A stretch of 64,000 bases of DNA from an uncultured Clostridia bacterium (GTDB lineage Bacteria; Bacillota; Clostridia; Christensenellales; UBA1242): the NCBI GenBank assembly GCA_934747385.1, contig CAKVGK010000003.1, positions 33,101 through 97,100 of the forward strand, given 5' to 3'. Positions within the stretch are counted from its first letter, which is position 1. Each line of letters starts with the position of its first letter. The notes beneath the pieces are model-generated. The model ran no database searches and was not told where the DNA came from. It saw only the letters and a program-made list of their open reading frames with translations. Made by a program: the position numbers and the translations under genes. Of the stretch, positions 45,119-53,494 are shown one piece after another.

Positions 45119-46249
45119 CTAAATATCTTGTTCTTTAAGATTTATGTCAATAAAATATTTTTTCATTTTCTCATTAAACTCAAGAATTTTATCTCGATTT
45201 TTGCGAAATTCAAAACTTTCTAAATATTTTTTTAAATTAAAATCATATAATTTTGTTTCCATATTTTTGGTTTTGGGCATCACCCAAAAATGTATATTGC
45301 ATGATTCGTCTTTTTTCTCTTCATAATAAATATTTACATAATTTATGCCCAATCTTTCTCTCATTCCACAACGTAAATATTTAATAATTCTTGAAACTCT
45401 GCTCATTAAATTATCCGTCAACAAATCCATAGAAGTGAATTGATTTGCAAAAGATATTATGTAAAATCCAGGCAATGCAAACGAATTATCTTGGCATATA
45501 ATAATTCCGTTGTTTTGATATATAGGTTCCAAGCTTTTTTCTATAGTGTACTTATAACTGTTGTTAAAATTACATCTTGGATAGCTTTTTGGAACAATAT
45601 AACATCTAAAATTTTTTGATCCGCCTAAATAATCTAGGTATCTATAACCTTGTTTTAATTTAGGCAATTTTTTTAAATTGTAAACATCAATATAATCGAA
45701 ACAACATACTTTGGATAAATGATTTTTTATTTCTACTATATTTCTAATTCTTGTAATCTCTTTAAAATCTTGATTATATTCTTTTTCGTACATTAATGTT
45801 TTAATACCTAATTTACTAACGCTCAGACAATTCCGATAATCATCATCCACATACAAAGCAATGCTTTTTTCTGAACAGGCTTTTGCCTTATTCTTAACGC
45901 CTAGCAATAGTTTGTCATAATAGATATCATTATTTTTTAACCAATTTTTTGTTATTTTTTTTATTGAATTAATGTTTTCTCTAGCTGAAATTAGATAAAT
46001 TTCATGTCCATCTTTATGTAATTCTTTTAAAAATTTAACAATATTTTCATAGGGTTCAGCATTATTTATTGCTTTTTTATAAAAAAGTTTTAACATGCTT
46101 TTTTCTACGTCTTCCGAAATTCCGAAACGTTTACTTATCTTAAAATCTTTATTTATCTCAATTAGTGAGGGCTTATATTCTTTTATATACTTAATCAATT
46201 TCTCGTTTGTGTCACACAAAGTATCATCAATATCAAATCCTATTTTCAT
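45119..46249 (-). CDS. HAD phosphatase fused to HIT-like domain
   Basis: 376 residues. N-terminal HAD domain (1-170): motif 1 DIDDT (6-10), motif 2 YLISAREN (Ser), motif 3 Lys region and motif 4 IALYVDDDYRN. Resembles 5'-nucleotidase/NagD-like HADs with a small helical cap. C-terminal domain (about 205-345) is homologous to the stand-alone HIT-like protein (LGGSKNFR, ALPGFYIIS, YYEE, IHFWVMP), keeping the central His. The fusion suggests sequential handling of a nucleotide or phosphoester: NMP transfer or cleavage plus dephosphorylation. ATGA overlap with the RelA/SpoT-like gene. Ribosome site AAGGAGAG. Confidence 0.82.
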   Translation of the reverse strand: MKIGFDIDDTLCDTNEKLIKYIKEYKPSLIEINKDFKISKRFGISEDVEKSMLKLFYKKAINNAEPYENIVKFLKELHKDGHEIYLISARENINSIKKITKNWLKNNDIYYDKLLLGVKNKAKACSEKSIALYVDDDYRNCLSVSKLGIKTLMYEKEYNQDFKEITRIRNIVEIKNHLSKVCCFDYIDVYNLKKLPKLKQGYRYLDYLGGSKNFRCYIVPKSYPRCNFNNSYKYTIEKSLEPIYQNNGIIICQDNSFALPGFYIISFANQFTSMDLLTDNLMSRVSRIIKYLRCGMRERLGINYVNIYYEEKKDESCNIHFWVMPKTKNMETKLYDFNLKKYLESFEFRKNRDKILEFNEKMKKYFIDINLKEQDI

Positions 46250-47676
46250 AAGCTCTCCTTTTCAAAATACTTTATCAACACCCTTTTGGCGAGTTCAGTG
46301 TTCACATATGCAAGCCATTTTAATTGGGCATTGTTTTTTGCATTGCCATATGCATCCTTTTCAGTTATAATTTCCACTTTATCGCCTTCGTTTAGTTTTG
46401 TGTAAGGTGGAAGTTTTGTCTTGCTGTCGTTAACTATCGCATACTTAAATGAAAAACCAATATCTCTGTGAATTTTAAATGCAAAATCCAAAACTGTACT
46501 TCCTTTTGCAATGTATTTCACTTCGCCTGAACGAGTTTTAACTCTTATTAAATCAACATCAAGTTCGTTAATGTTTTCTTCATCAATTTTATCAAGATTT
46601 TGTCCATCGGCTGTCCCAACTTTAACCATTGTATATTCGTTTTCTGTTAATACATAGATATTGTATTTGTTTTTAAATTCGTCCTCAACTGACATATACA
46701 TTTTGCCAGTAAAGCCACCTATTTTTGTATCTATAATTTTCAATTTTGTTTTAAGTTGCAACAAATTTATCACTTCAGTTAAGGCTTTTTTGTGTGACAC
46801 ATCTTGGTAAATCATAAAAATGTTGTAATTTGCCACTTTTAATATTTGACCTTGTGAAATTCTACCCAAATCAACCTTTTTATACAATCTTGTTAAATCT
46901 TCAAAAACTTTGTATTCTCTAACATTTTTTATTTTAATTGTTTTTATAGATGAATTTGCAAATATCTCTTTAAATTTATAGTTCAAATTTTCAATATTTT
47001 TTTGATTTGAGTTATGGTAAATAGAATAATGCTCCAAAAAGGGTTTTATTATCTGTTGATTTTGGATTTTAAAACATTCATTTTTAATGGCTCTATAAAA
47101 ATATTCACTTTTTAAAGCTTTTGCAATTGGAAGCACCCACTTTTCAGTTTCTCGCACTTTTTCAAGTTGTTTTGCATAATCAAAAGTTGCAATTGTCCTC
47201 AAATTGTGCAACCTATCGGCAAATTTTATTGCAAATCCGCAAGGATTTTCTTTGCCTAGAGTAATTAGTTTTTTAAATGTCTGTTCTTCAACCGAAGATT
47301 TAACAAATTCAGGATCTTCATAAATGTTTTCTTTGTCAAACACGTATTTTGTTTTGTCAATTGCACTAACACAATCAACAAGTTTAAAAATTGTTTCGTT
47401 AAAATCTGCTTTCATTTCGTCTGCAGTGTAACCACAATCTTCAATGGTGTCGTGCAAAAGTGCACCAGCAATCACATTTTCATCAAAATCAAGTTTTGCC
47501 AAAATGAGTGCAACTTCAACAGGATGACTTATGTAGGGTGTGCCATCTTTGCGCTTTTGGTCTTTGTGTAAATATTTTGCTTTTGAATATGCTTTTTTTA
47601 TTATTTCAACTGGCAAATCATTAGATTTTGCAACTTCAAGCAGACAATCAAATCGTTTATCAATATCTTCAAACAT
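46246..47676 (-). CDS. RelA/SpoT-like protein: HD plus TGS, eroded synthetase
   Basis: 476 residues. The N-terminal HD hydrolase domain is intact in its ligands: HPVEVA (H51), LLHDTIED (H75, D76) and KFADRLHNLRTI. A TGS-like domain follows at about 375-440 (DLIRVKTRSGEVKYIAKGSTVLDFAFKIHRDIG). The middle, where RelA carries the ppGpp synthetase (with its YxSLH/Tyr-Asn-Gly-Tyr loop), shows no such motif. Predicted hydrolase for ppGpp or a related nucleotide, not a synthetase. ATG at 47676 has GAGGG five bases upstream. It overlaps the regulator by 8 bases and the HAD gene by 4. Confidence 0.85.
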   Translation of the reverse strand: MFEDIDKRFDCLLEVAKSNDLPVEIIKKAYSKAKYLHKDQKRKDGTPYISHPVEVALILAKLDFDENVIAGALLHDTIEDCGYTADEMKADFNETIFKLVDCVSAIDKTKYVFDKENIYEDPEFVKSSVEEQTFKKLITLGKENPCGFAIKFADRLHNLRTIATFDYAKQLEKVRETEKWVLPIAKALKSEYFYRAIKNECFKIQNQQIIKPFLEHYSIYHNSNQKNIENLNYKFKEIFANSSIKTIKIKNVREYKVFEDLTRLYKKVDLGRISQGQILKVANYNIFMIYQDVSHKKALTEVINLLQLKTKLKIIDTKIGGFTGKMYMSVEDEFKNKYNIYVLTENEYTMVKVGTADGQNLDKIDEENINELDVDLIRVKTRSGEVKYIAKGSTVLDFAFKIHRDIGFSFKYAIVNDSKTKLPPYTKLNEGDKVEIITEKDAYGNAKNNAQLKWLAYVNTELAKRVLIKYFEKESL

Positions 47677-48625
47677 CAATGCCCTCCCTTATAAGTTTGT
47701 AAATTGCATCATCCTCTTTGTTTGACACTTTTGCAAACCTAAATACATTTGCTTCCAATATCTCATTAAAATGATATTCCAATTTGTTTCTAACAATTGC
47801 TTGTTTCTGATTGTCTGTAAGTTCAATAGAAATTTCATTTTTTTCTGCATACAAGCGCTTAAACAATGAAATTATATCTCTTATTGCAAAATCCATATTA
47901 ACTGTAAAGTCGTCAAATTTTAACAGATTATATAACTCTCCATCTGGCACATCTATAAGCCTTTTTGTTAGGATTATGAATTGTATGCAAGGGTTATGCT
48001 CTCTTCCTCTTGCAATTGAATTAACCGTTCCCACCCCACCTATATAATTTTGTTTTGTTGGAGGATTGTTTAAAATAATAAAACTTTTATCTCCATTGTT
48101 TTTATTTGCTAGGTTAATAAATATGCTTTGATCACTTGTTGAAATATCTCCAACATAAAAGTTGTTTGATGCTTGATAAACTTTTCCAACATCTTTTGTT
48201 GCATTCAACGCTTTTAAAAGTTTAACTGCATCAGTGCGTTCTTTTGTAAAAATTGCATTTACTTTAACAGATTTGTCAAACTCTTTGTCTTTAAAGATGC
48301 TCAACACGCCATAATTTAATGTGTTTTTTAAATTTGTGTGAACTTCACCTTTGTAAGAGTCATTATTGTAATAGTATATAAGATAATTTCCTATATATCT
48401 ATCATAGTTTTCTCTTTCTTCAACTTCAAAGTCAGAAAACAAAAAATCGTCTACACTTATTCCAAATGCGTCTTTCAATGCAATAAGGAACTGTATAGAC
48501 GGTTCGCTAACTTTAGATAAATAATTATTAATACTTGATTGAGAAAAGCCTGTTTTATCAGCAATACCTTTTTGTGTGTATTGTTTGGTAAGTTTTTTCA
48601 AATTTTCTTGAAACATTGAATTCAT
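47669..48625 (-). CDS. XRE-family regulator with large C-terminal domain
   Basis: 318 residues. Helix-turn-helix at about 3-60 (YTQKGIADKTGFSQSSINNYLSK) and a long C-terminal part (about 65-318) of unknown fold that may sense a ligand (includes SDQSIFINLANKN, GVGTVNSIARGREH). First gene of the operon. The start at 48625 has GAGG five bases upstream. The two in-frame codons earlier lack a site. A 7-bp inverted repeat upstream of the promoter is a candidate operator, suggesting autoregulation. Confidence 0.85.
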   Translation of the reverse strand: MNSMFQENLKKLTKQYTQKGIADKTGFSQSSINNYLSKVSEPSIQFLIALKDAFGISVDDFLFSDFEVEERENYDRYIGNYLIYYYNNDSYKGEVHTNLKNTLNYGVLSIFKDKEFDKSVKVNAIFTKERTDAVKLLKALNATKDVGKVYQASNNFYVGDISTSDQSIFINLANKNNGDKSFIILNNPPTKQNYIGGVGTVNSIARGREHNPCIQFIILTKRLIDVPDGELYNLLKFDDFTVNMDFAIRDIISLFKRLYAEKNEISIELTDNQKQAIVRNKLEYHFNEILEANVFRFAKVSNKEDDAIYKLIREGIDV

Positions 48626-48651
48626 ATTAACCTCGTTCATCATTTATCGCA

Positions 48652-48680
48652 ATAATAAACGAATCCAACAGAAAAGTCAA
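48652..48680 (-). promoter_or_regulatory. Promoter of the HIT/decarboxylase operon
   Basis: TTGACT (48680-48675), 17-base spacer, TATTAT (48657-48652) on the minus strand, just ahead of the regulator gene. Confidence 0.85.
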
Positions 48681-48697
48681 TGTTTTTTTAAAAAAAG

Positions 48698-48717
48698 ATA
48701 ATGAATTTTATCATTAT
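48698..48717. promoter_or_regulatory. Candidate operator of the XRE regulator
   Basis: Inverted repeat ATAATGA-ATTTTA-TCATTAT, 18 bases upstream of the -35 box. Position and symmetry suit a repressor or activator site. No direct evidence of binding. Confidence 0.4.
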
Positions 48718-48960
48718 AATAATATTTACACTATCAATATTTTAACAAATTATCAATATATTGATTTTTACAATCCCACCAGACAAACCAAAATTGACAT
48801 TTGAAGAAAACTTAAAAACGGCAGAGCAAACAAACTCTGCTTTATCTAAAACCAACGGTTCGTGCATTACAATCCAATCTGCACCAAACTCGAAAGCACA
48901 AGTTTTAGCAACTTGTGTTTTTTGTTTTTGAAATTTTGTTTTAAAAAGCAATTTTAGGGG

Positions 48961-48989
48961 TTGACAAGTTTAGTAAAGTGTTGTAACAT
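48961..48989 (+). promoter_or_regulatory. Promoter of the Nudix-XRE pair
   Basis: TTGACA (48961-48966), 17-base spacer, TAACAT (48984-48989). Confidence 0.8.
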
Positions 48990-49050
48990 AGAAGTACAAA
49001 TATTCGTCCATTCCGTTTGTTTAAGTTGGAAGATTAAGTTCTTAAGAATG

Positions 49051-49107
49051 GCAAAAATACATGCAACTGTAATTTGGCTGTGTTATTTTTGCTTATGATT
49101 AAGGAGG
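49051..49107 (+). promoter_or_regulatory. Structured leader of the Nudix gene
   Basis: A 9-bp perfect stem GCAAAAATA/TATTTTTGC (49051-49059, 49084-49092) with a 24-base loop, followed by a free AAGGAGG at 49101-49107 that has no start codon at usable distance. No known riboswitch recognised. Confidence 0.4.
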
Positions 49108-49148
49108 TTAATTTTAACAGCTTAAACAATTTTTTTTAGGAGAAAAAT

Positions 49149-49655
49149 ATGGAAAATTTAAAAACAATTAGAACAACATTAACATTATTTATTAAAGACG
49201 GCAAAATTTTGCTTGGTGAAAAGAAGCGTGGTTTTGCAAAAGGAACATTTAATGGCATTGGTGGCAAGCAAGACCCAGGTGAAACCATTGAGCAAGCAAT
49301 GATTAGAGAGTGTCAAGAAGAAGTTGGCGCAACCCCAACAAAATTCAATCAAGTGGGGAGAATAAATTTCAATTTATGGTATAAAGGCGAGCACTCTAAC
49401 ATGGAAATGTATATTTACAAATGCCAAGAATATTCTGGCACCATTCAAGAAACTGAAGAGATAATTCCACATTGGTTTGATTTAAACAATCCTCCATTTG
49501 AACGCATGCTTGAAGACGATTTGCTTTGGTTGCCACAGGTATTGAGTGGAAAAAACATAATTGGTAAAGTGAACTTTGACCCAAACATGAAAATGCTTTA
49601 TCATAACATTAAAGACGTTGAAAAAATTGACGAAACCGAAATTTTAGCATTATAA
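49149..49655 (+). CDS. Nudix hydrolase, MTH1/8-oxo-dGTPase-like
   Basis: 168 residues. Complete Nudix box G-x5-E-x7-REVGEE type: GGKQDPGETIEQAMIRECQEEVGA at about 38-61, preceded by KGTFNGIGGK as in MTH1-like enzymes. Such enzymes cleave oxidised purine dNTPs (8-oxo-dGTP, 2-hydroxy-dATP) to monophosphates, protecting replication. Ribosome site TAGGAGAAA. A small XRE gene follows 65 bases downstream on the same strand. Confidence 0.93.
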   Translation: MENLKTIRTTLTLFIKDGKILLGEKKRGFAKGTFNGIGGKQDPGETIEQAMIRECQEEVGATPTKFNQVGRINFNLWYKGEHSNMEMYIYKCQEYSGTIQETEEIIPHWFDLNNPPFERMLEDDLLWLPQVLSGKNIIGKVNFDPNMKMLYHNIKDVEKIDETEILAL

Positions 49656-49720
49656 AAATTTTGAATATAGTTGATTGCAAAAAAGCAAAAAATGTGCTAG
49701 CCTATACAAGGGAGAAAAAT

Positions 49721-50002
49721 ATGACCGTAAAAGATGCAATTTCAAAAAAGGTTAAAGAAGAGTTGGAAAAGCGAGGCATAACTCAATACAGACTTGCAAA
49801 AATGGCAGGCGTGCCAAAGAGCACTATCTCAATGATTTTGGCTAACGACGGCTTGAAATCTATCAGGTTGAGTAGCCTTATTGCAATATGTTCCGCGCTT
49901 GAAATTGAATTGAAAGATTTCTTTAATGAAAAATATTTTGCACTTTCAAATATCACTGCGGACACATTGGAAAAATCTTCAACCGAAGAATTAACCTTAT
50001 AA
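49721..50002 (+). CDS. Small XRE-type DNA-binding protein
   Basis: 93 residues. Single HTH_3 domain (about 5-70; QYRLAKMAGVPKSTISMIL is the recognition region). ATG at 49721 is supported by GGGAGAAAA. The frame from 49661 lacks a site. It probably regulates its own operon with the Nudix gene. Short C-terminal tail of unknown role. Confidence 0.85.
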   Translation: MTVKDAISKKVKEELEKRGITQYRLAKMAGVPKSTISMILANDGLKSIRLSSLIAICSALEIELKDFFNEKYFALSNITADTLEKSSTEELTL

Positions 50003-50026
50003 ATTAAAAAATTCAGCAAAATTATT

Positions 50027-50073
50027 AAAGCAAAGGCTTATAACACATTCTGGTTTTAGCCCTTGCTTTTTTT
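50027..50073 (+). terminator. Terminator of the Nudix-XRE unit
   Basis: AAAGCAAaGGCT and AGCCcTTGCTTT arms with one mismatch, then a T run. Confidence 0.85.
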
Positions 50074-50100
50074 AATTGCCGTTCAATCAATTTTAAATCA

Positions 50101-50143
50101 GCATAACCGCGGATATCAGTTGGCAGTTTGAAACTGCTTATGC
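50101..50143. repeat. Compound hairpin
   Basis: Outer GCATAA/TTATGC (50101-50106, 50138-50143) enclosing a perfect GCAGTTT-G-AAACTGC (50123-50137). Lies in the convergent gap between the XRE gene and ftsK. Purpose unknown. Confidence 0.5.
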
Positions 50144-50249
50144 AAAAAAGTTTGAGTTAAGGCCAAAATCAACAATTAAACATAAAATAATTCGCAAATC
50201 GTAAACCATTTTGTTTTGTCAACGCTTATAAAAATGATTTGTTTTAAAC

Positions 50250-50277
50250 AAAAAACCACCTATTTAGGTGATTTTTT
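50250..50277 (-). terminator. Terminator of ftsK
   Basis: CACCT-ATTT-AGGTG stem followed by T-rich sequence on the minus strand, just after the stop codon. Confidence 0.8.
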
Positions 50278-50284
50278 ATTTGTT

Positions 50285-53266
50285 TTATTCTTCTTCGTCG
50301 CCAAAGATTGCGTTATATTCGTCCATCGTTATTAGCACTTGGCGAGGTTTGCTGCCCTCTTGTGGCCCAATAAAGCCTGCGCGTTCCATTTGGTCCATAA
50401 TTCTGCCAGCGCGGTTGAAGCCAACAGAATAGCGGCGAGAAATCATGCTGCCACTTGCCTGTTTGTTTTGAATGAATATTTTAAGTGCGTCTTTAAGCAC
50501 TGGGTCAAATTCCATTTCCCTTGGGCTGACACTTTCCGAACCGTTATCACGTTCGGCTTGGTGAGGATTTCTTATGGTTTTGGCAGTATCTTCATCATAA
50601 ACTGGAGTGTTGTGTTGCTTGATAAACTCAACAACGTTTGCAATTTCAGCGTTAGAAACAAATGCGCCTTGAATACGTTTTGGTTCTGGTTTATCCAATG
50701 GCTTGAACAACATATCGCCTTTGCCAAGCAATTTTTCCGCACCGCCACCGTCAAGCACAGTTTTACTGTCCATATAGTTGGTGAGTGCAAACGCAATACG
50801 AGATGGTAAGTTTGCTTTAACAGTACCGGTGATGACGTCAACAGAAGGACGTTGAGTTGCAAGCACCAAGTGAATGCCTGCTGCACGTGCCTTGGCTGCA
50901 AGTTTGGCAATGCGGTCTTCAATTTCGCGTTTTGCTTCAAGCATAAGGTCGGCAAGTTCGTCCACAACAACAACAATGTATGGGATTTTTTCTTCCACTT
51001 TGTTTTTAACAATGTCAAGTTTGTTGTATTCTCCAATGTTAACCACGCGGTGTTTTGCAAATAATGCATAACGTCGTTCCATTTCTTTGATAGCCCAATC
51101 CAAAGCGTTGATTGTCATATCTTTGCCAGTTATAACCTCTGGAAGAAGCAGGTGTGGCAAGCCATTGTATTGAGTAAATTCAACAGTTTTTGGGTCAACT
51201 AAAATTAAGCGCAAGTCTTGAGGTCCTGCCTTATAGCACATTGAAAGCAACATTGTGTTGAGGCAAACAGATTTACCGCTGCCCGTGCTGCCTGCAACAA
51301 GCACGTGAGGCATTTTGTCCAGATTACAGAAAATAATGTCACCATTAATATCCTTACCCAAAACAAATGAAAGAGGGTTTGCGCGTTGACGGAACTGTTC
51401 GCTGTCAATAAGTTCACGAAGGCTTACTGCGCTAACTTGTGCGTTTGGCACTTCTATACCAACCGAATTTTTGCCTGGAATTGGCGCTTCCACACGAATT
51501 GAGCCGTTTGAGGCAAGCGTCATGGCAATGTCATCTGCCATTTGTGCAATTTTGTTAACAGATATGCCACGAGGCATGGTGAGTTCATATCTTGTAACCG
51601 CTGGACCAACCTGAACATTGTTCACTTTTGCTGGCACTTTAAAGTCTTCAAGCACCTGCTCCAGGCGAATGATATTGTCTTGCAATTCGTCGTCGCTTAT
51701 GTGATAGGTGTTCTCCAAATAATTTAACAACTCAACTGGAGGTGTAACGTAAGGTGGAATTTCTTGTTTTGGCTTAATTTGTTCAATTTTGATTTGCTCT
51801 GGCTCTTCGTGCAATGTCTTTTTAACTGTGTTAGGCAAATGAAATTTTGAAATGTCCACACTTGGACGCACAACTTCAGTTTCAACTGAGCTGCCAAGGC
51901 TGTCTTTATGTGGATTGTAAGCAAACTCGTCAACATAGTCTTGTTTGTTCAAATCCACATGTTGAATTTCAACATTTTCGCTATCAGATTTTGGCTCAAA
52001 TGCTGCATTGTCGCCCTCATAACTTTCTTGAGCTTCATAACTCTCCTCAATATGGGTTGGCTGTTCAATCTCTTCACTGCCAAGCAATTCGTCCATAATG
52101 CTTTTTTGATTTTCTTCTTCTGGCTGCTTTGCCTGAAGTTCGGAATATTCACTTGCATCAAAATCGTCCTCATCATCCAAAATCAAGTCGTCATAATCGT
52201 CGTCTTTATACGAAGAGTTTTCGTATTCTTCTTCTTGATTAACAAATTCTGGTTCTGACTCAACCTGCTGAATCTCATCCTTAATATTTGGCTTAATTTC
52301 AAGAGGAGCGTCATCGTCTTTTGGAGGCTCATTTCTATTTTGATTTGCCGCAGCAAAATTGGTATTTACTTCTTGATTCTGCTGCTGATTTCTGGTGTTA
52401 AGGTTTTTATAACCAAGAGTGCTTTCCAAAAATAGATCTTTATCTGTTTCTGGAGGAATAACTGGGTCTATTGGGGTTAAAATGTACTCTCGCTTATTGA
52501 TTGGGCGAGATTCAGTTTTGCGCTCGTTAACATTTACTGTCGGCATGCTGCTGGAAATGATTGTTGTTTCGCCTTTTTCCAATCCCAAGCGGCGTTTTGC
52601 AAGTTTTTTGGTGTTTTCTTCTTGCTGTTCTGGCTTTTGCTCTGGAATATCAAATTCAAAATCTTCAATGCTTTTAAAATCAAACTTAGTTTTCTTTTCC
52701 GCTGTTCCCTTTTCCTTTTCAGTGTTAATATAATCAATAATTAAACCAACAAAAATTGCAAGTGCAATGGCGCTGAAAATGTAAGCGCCCACAATTGTGA
52801 GAAGTTTGACAATTGGCCAACTAAACAGACTGAAAATCAAACCGCCTGCAGTTGTTTTTACCTTGTAAGTTTCTGCCAAAAATCTGCCATAACTGCTTGC
52901 GTCCAAGCGAGAAGTTAAAATTAAATGGAAAATAAACCAAACAATTCCAACTGCAACGCTTAAATAAACAATGTATTTGCGCTTTGCCACAAACTTTCTT
53001 TTGCTAAGTTTGACCACACAAAACAGAATACCAACCAAGCAAATTGGGTAAATACTTAAGCCCACTAAGCCTAAAATTACATTTTTAACAAAATTTGAAG
53101 GAACAACACATGCAACAAACAGGCACAAAAACACACCCAACCAAACTGCCGCATGATTTATTTTAAGTTTTACCTTTGGCTTTTTTTCAATCGGCTTTTG
53201 TTCTTTTGGTTGTTTTTCAACCTTTTTTTCTGGTTTTTTATTGAATGAAGATTTATAAATTGCCAT
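50285..53266 (-). CDS. ftsK: DNA translocase FtsK/SpoIIIE
   Basis: 993 residues. Pumps chromosomal DNA through the division or sporulation septum. About four N-terminal membrane helices (about 50-170), a long acidic linker (about 190-490), alpha/beta motor (about 500-900) with Walker A GSTGSGKS and Walker B IVVVVDELADLML, and a C-terminal gamma winged helix (about 930-985, SMISRRYSVGFNRAGRIMDQME) that reads KOPS/SRS sites. ATG at 53266 has AAGGTGG upstream and is preferred to 53308. Whether it serves division, sporulation or both cannot be told. Confidence 0.96.
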   Translation of the reverse strand: MAIYKSSFNKKPEKKVEKQPKEQKPIEKKPKVKLKINHAAVWLGVFLCLFVACVVPSNFVKNVILGLVGLSIYPICLVGILFCVVKLSKRKFVAKRKYIVYLSVAVGIVWFIFHLILTSRLDASSYGRFLAETYKVKTTAGGLIFSLFSWPIVKLLTIVGAYIFSAIALAIFVGLIIDYINTEKEKGTAEKKTKFDFKSIEDFEFDIPEQKPEQQEENTKKLAKRRLGLEKGETTIISSSMPTVNVNERKTESRPINKREYILTPIDPVIPPETDKDLFLESTLGYKNLNTRNQQQNQEVNTNFAAANQNRNEPPKDDDAPLEIKPNIKDEIQQVESEPEFVNQEEEYENSSYKDDDYDDLILDDEDDFDASEYSELQAKQPEEENQKSIMDELLGSEEIEQPTHIEESYEAQESYEGDNAAFEPKSDSENVEIQHVDLNKQDYVDEFAYNPHKDSLGSSVETEVVRPSVDISKFHLPNTVKKTLHEEPEQIKIEQIKPKQEIPPYVTPPVELLNYLENTYHISDDELQDNIIRLEQVLEDFKVPAKVNNVQVGPAVTRYELTMPRGISVNKIAQMADDIAMTLASNGSIRVEAPIPGKNSVGIEVPNAQVSAVSLRELIDSEQFRQRANPLSFVLGKDINGDIIFCNLDKMPHVLVAGSTGSGKSVCLNTMLLSMCYKAGPQDLRLILVDPKTVEFTQYNGLPHLLLPEVITGKDMTINALDWAIKEMERRYALFAKHRVVNIGEYNKLDIVKNKVEEKIPYIVVVVDELADLMLEAKREIEDRIAKLAAKARAAGIHLVLATQRPSVDVITGTVKANLPSRIAFALTNYMDSKTVLDGGGAEKLLGKGDMLFKPLDKPEPKRIQGAFVSNAEIANVVEFIKQHNTPVYDEDTAKTIRNPHQAERDNGSESVSPREMEFDPVLKDALKIFIQNKQASGSMISRRYSVGFNRAGRIMDQMERAGFIGPQEGSKPRQVLITMDEYNAIFGDEEE

Positions 53267-53305
53267 TTGCCACCTTAACTTTTTAAAAAGTATACAACAA
53301 ATTAA

Positions 53306-53343
53306 CAAAAAAGCAAACTAAATTAAAATAAGTTTGCTTTTCG
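53306..53343 (-). terminator. Terminator of the deacetylase gene
   Basis: AAGCAAACT/AGTTTGCTT arms, 11-base loop, T run on the minus strand. Confidence 0.88.
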
Positions 53344-53381
53344 ACATTTAATTCAAAACGTATTATGTAGTATAGGATTAA

Positions 53382-53460
53382 TTTGTCATACCGAGCGTAG
53401 CCGGTATATGAACAGTGAGCCCGCGAACTCATATAACCAACGATAGATGTTATATGATAT
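53382..53460. repeat. Dispersed repeat related to the 10.8-kb element
   Basis: Begins TTTGTCATACCGAG as at 10797 and contains GGTATATGA...TCATATAACC, the same inner hairpin design (TATATGAA-spacer-TCATATA). The inverted right end seen at 10930 is absent. Confidence 0.6.
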
Positions 53461-53494
53461 GTTTATAAATGTGAAATTGATGACGGAATTTGGT

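Larger units (their letters stand above)
48626..49148. other. 523-base intergenic region between divergent units
   Basis: Holds the operon promoter and possible operator (minus), then an ORF-like stretch open on both strands (48742-48951 minus; about 48765-48935 plus) with no start signal or recognisable product, perhaps a gene remnant, then the Nudix promoter and its structured leader. Confidence 0.55.

Noticed and set aside
37605..48720. Integrative element with att sites at tRNA-Leu
   Set aside because: No integrase and no copy of the tRNA 3' end was found at the far side of the AT-rich block; the duplication copies the 5' end instead.
48742..48951. 69-codon minus frame (and opposite plus frame) as a gene
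   Set aside because: No start signal, no recognisable product, open on both strands. Kept only as a possible remnant.
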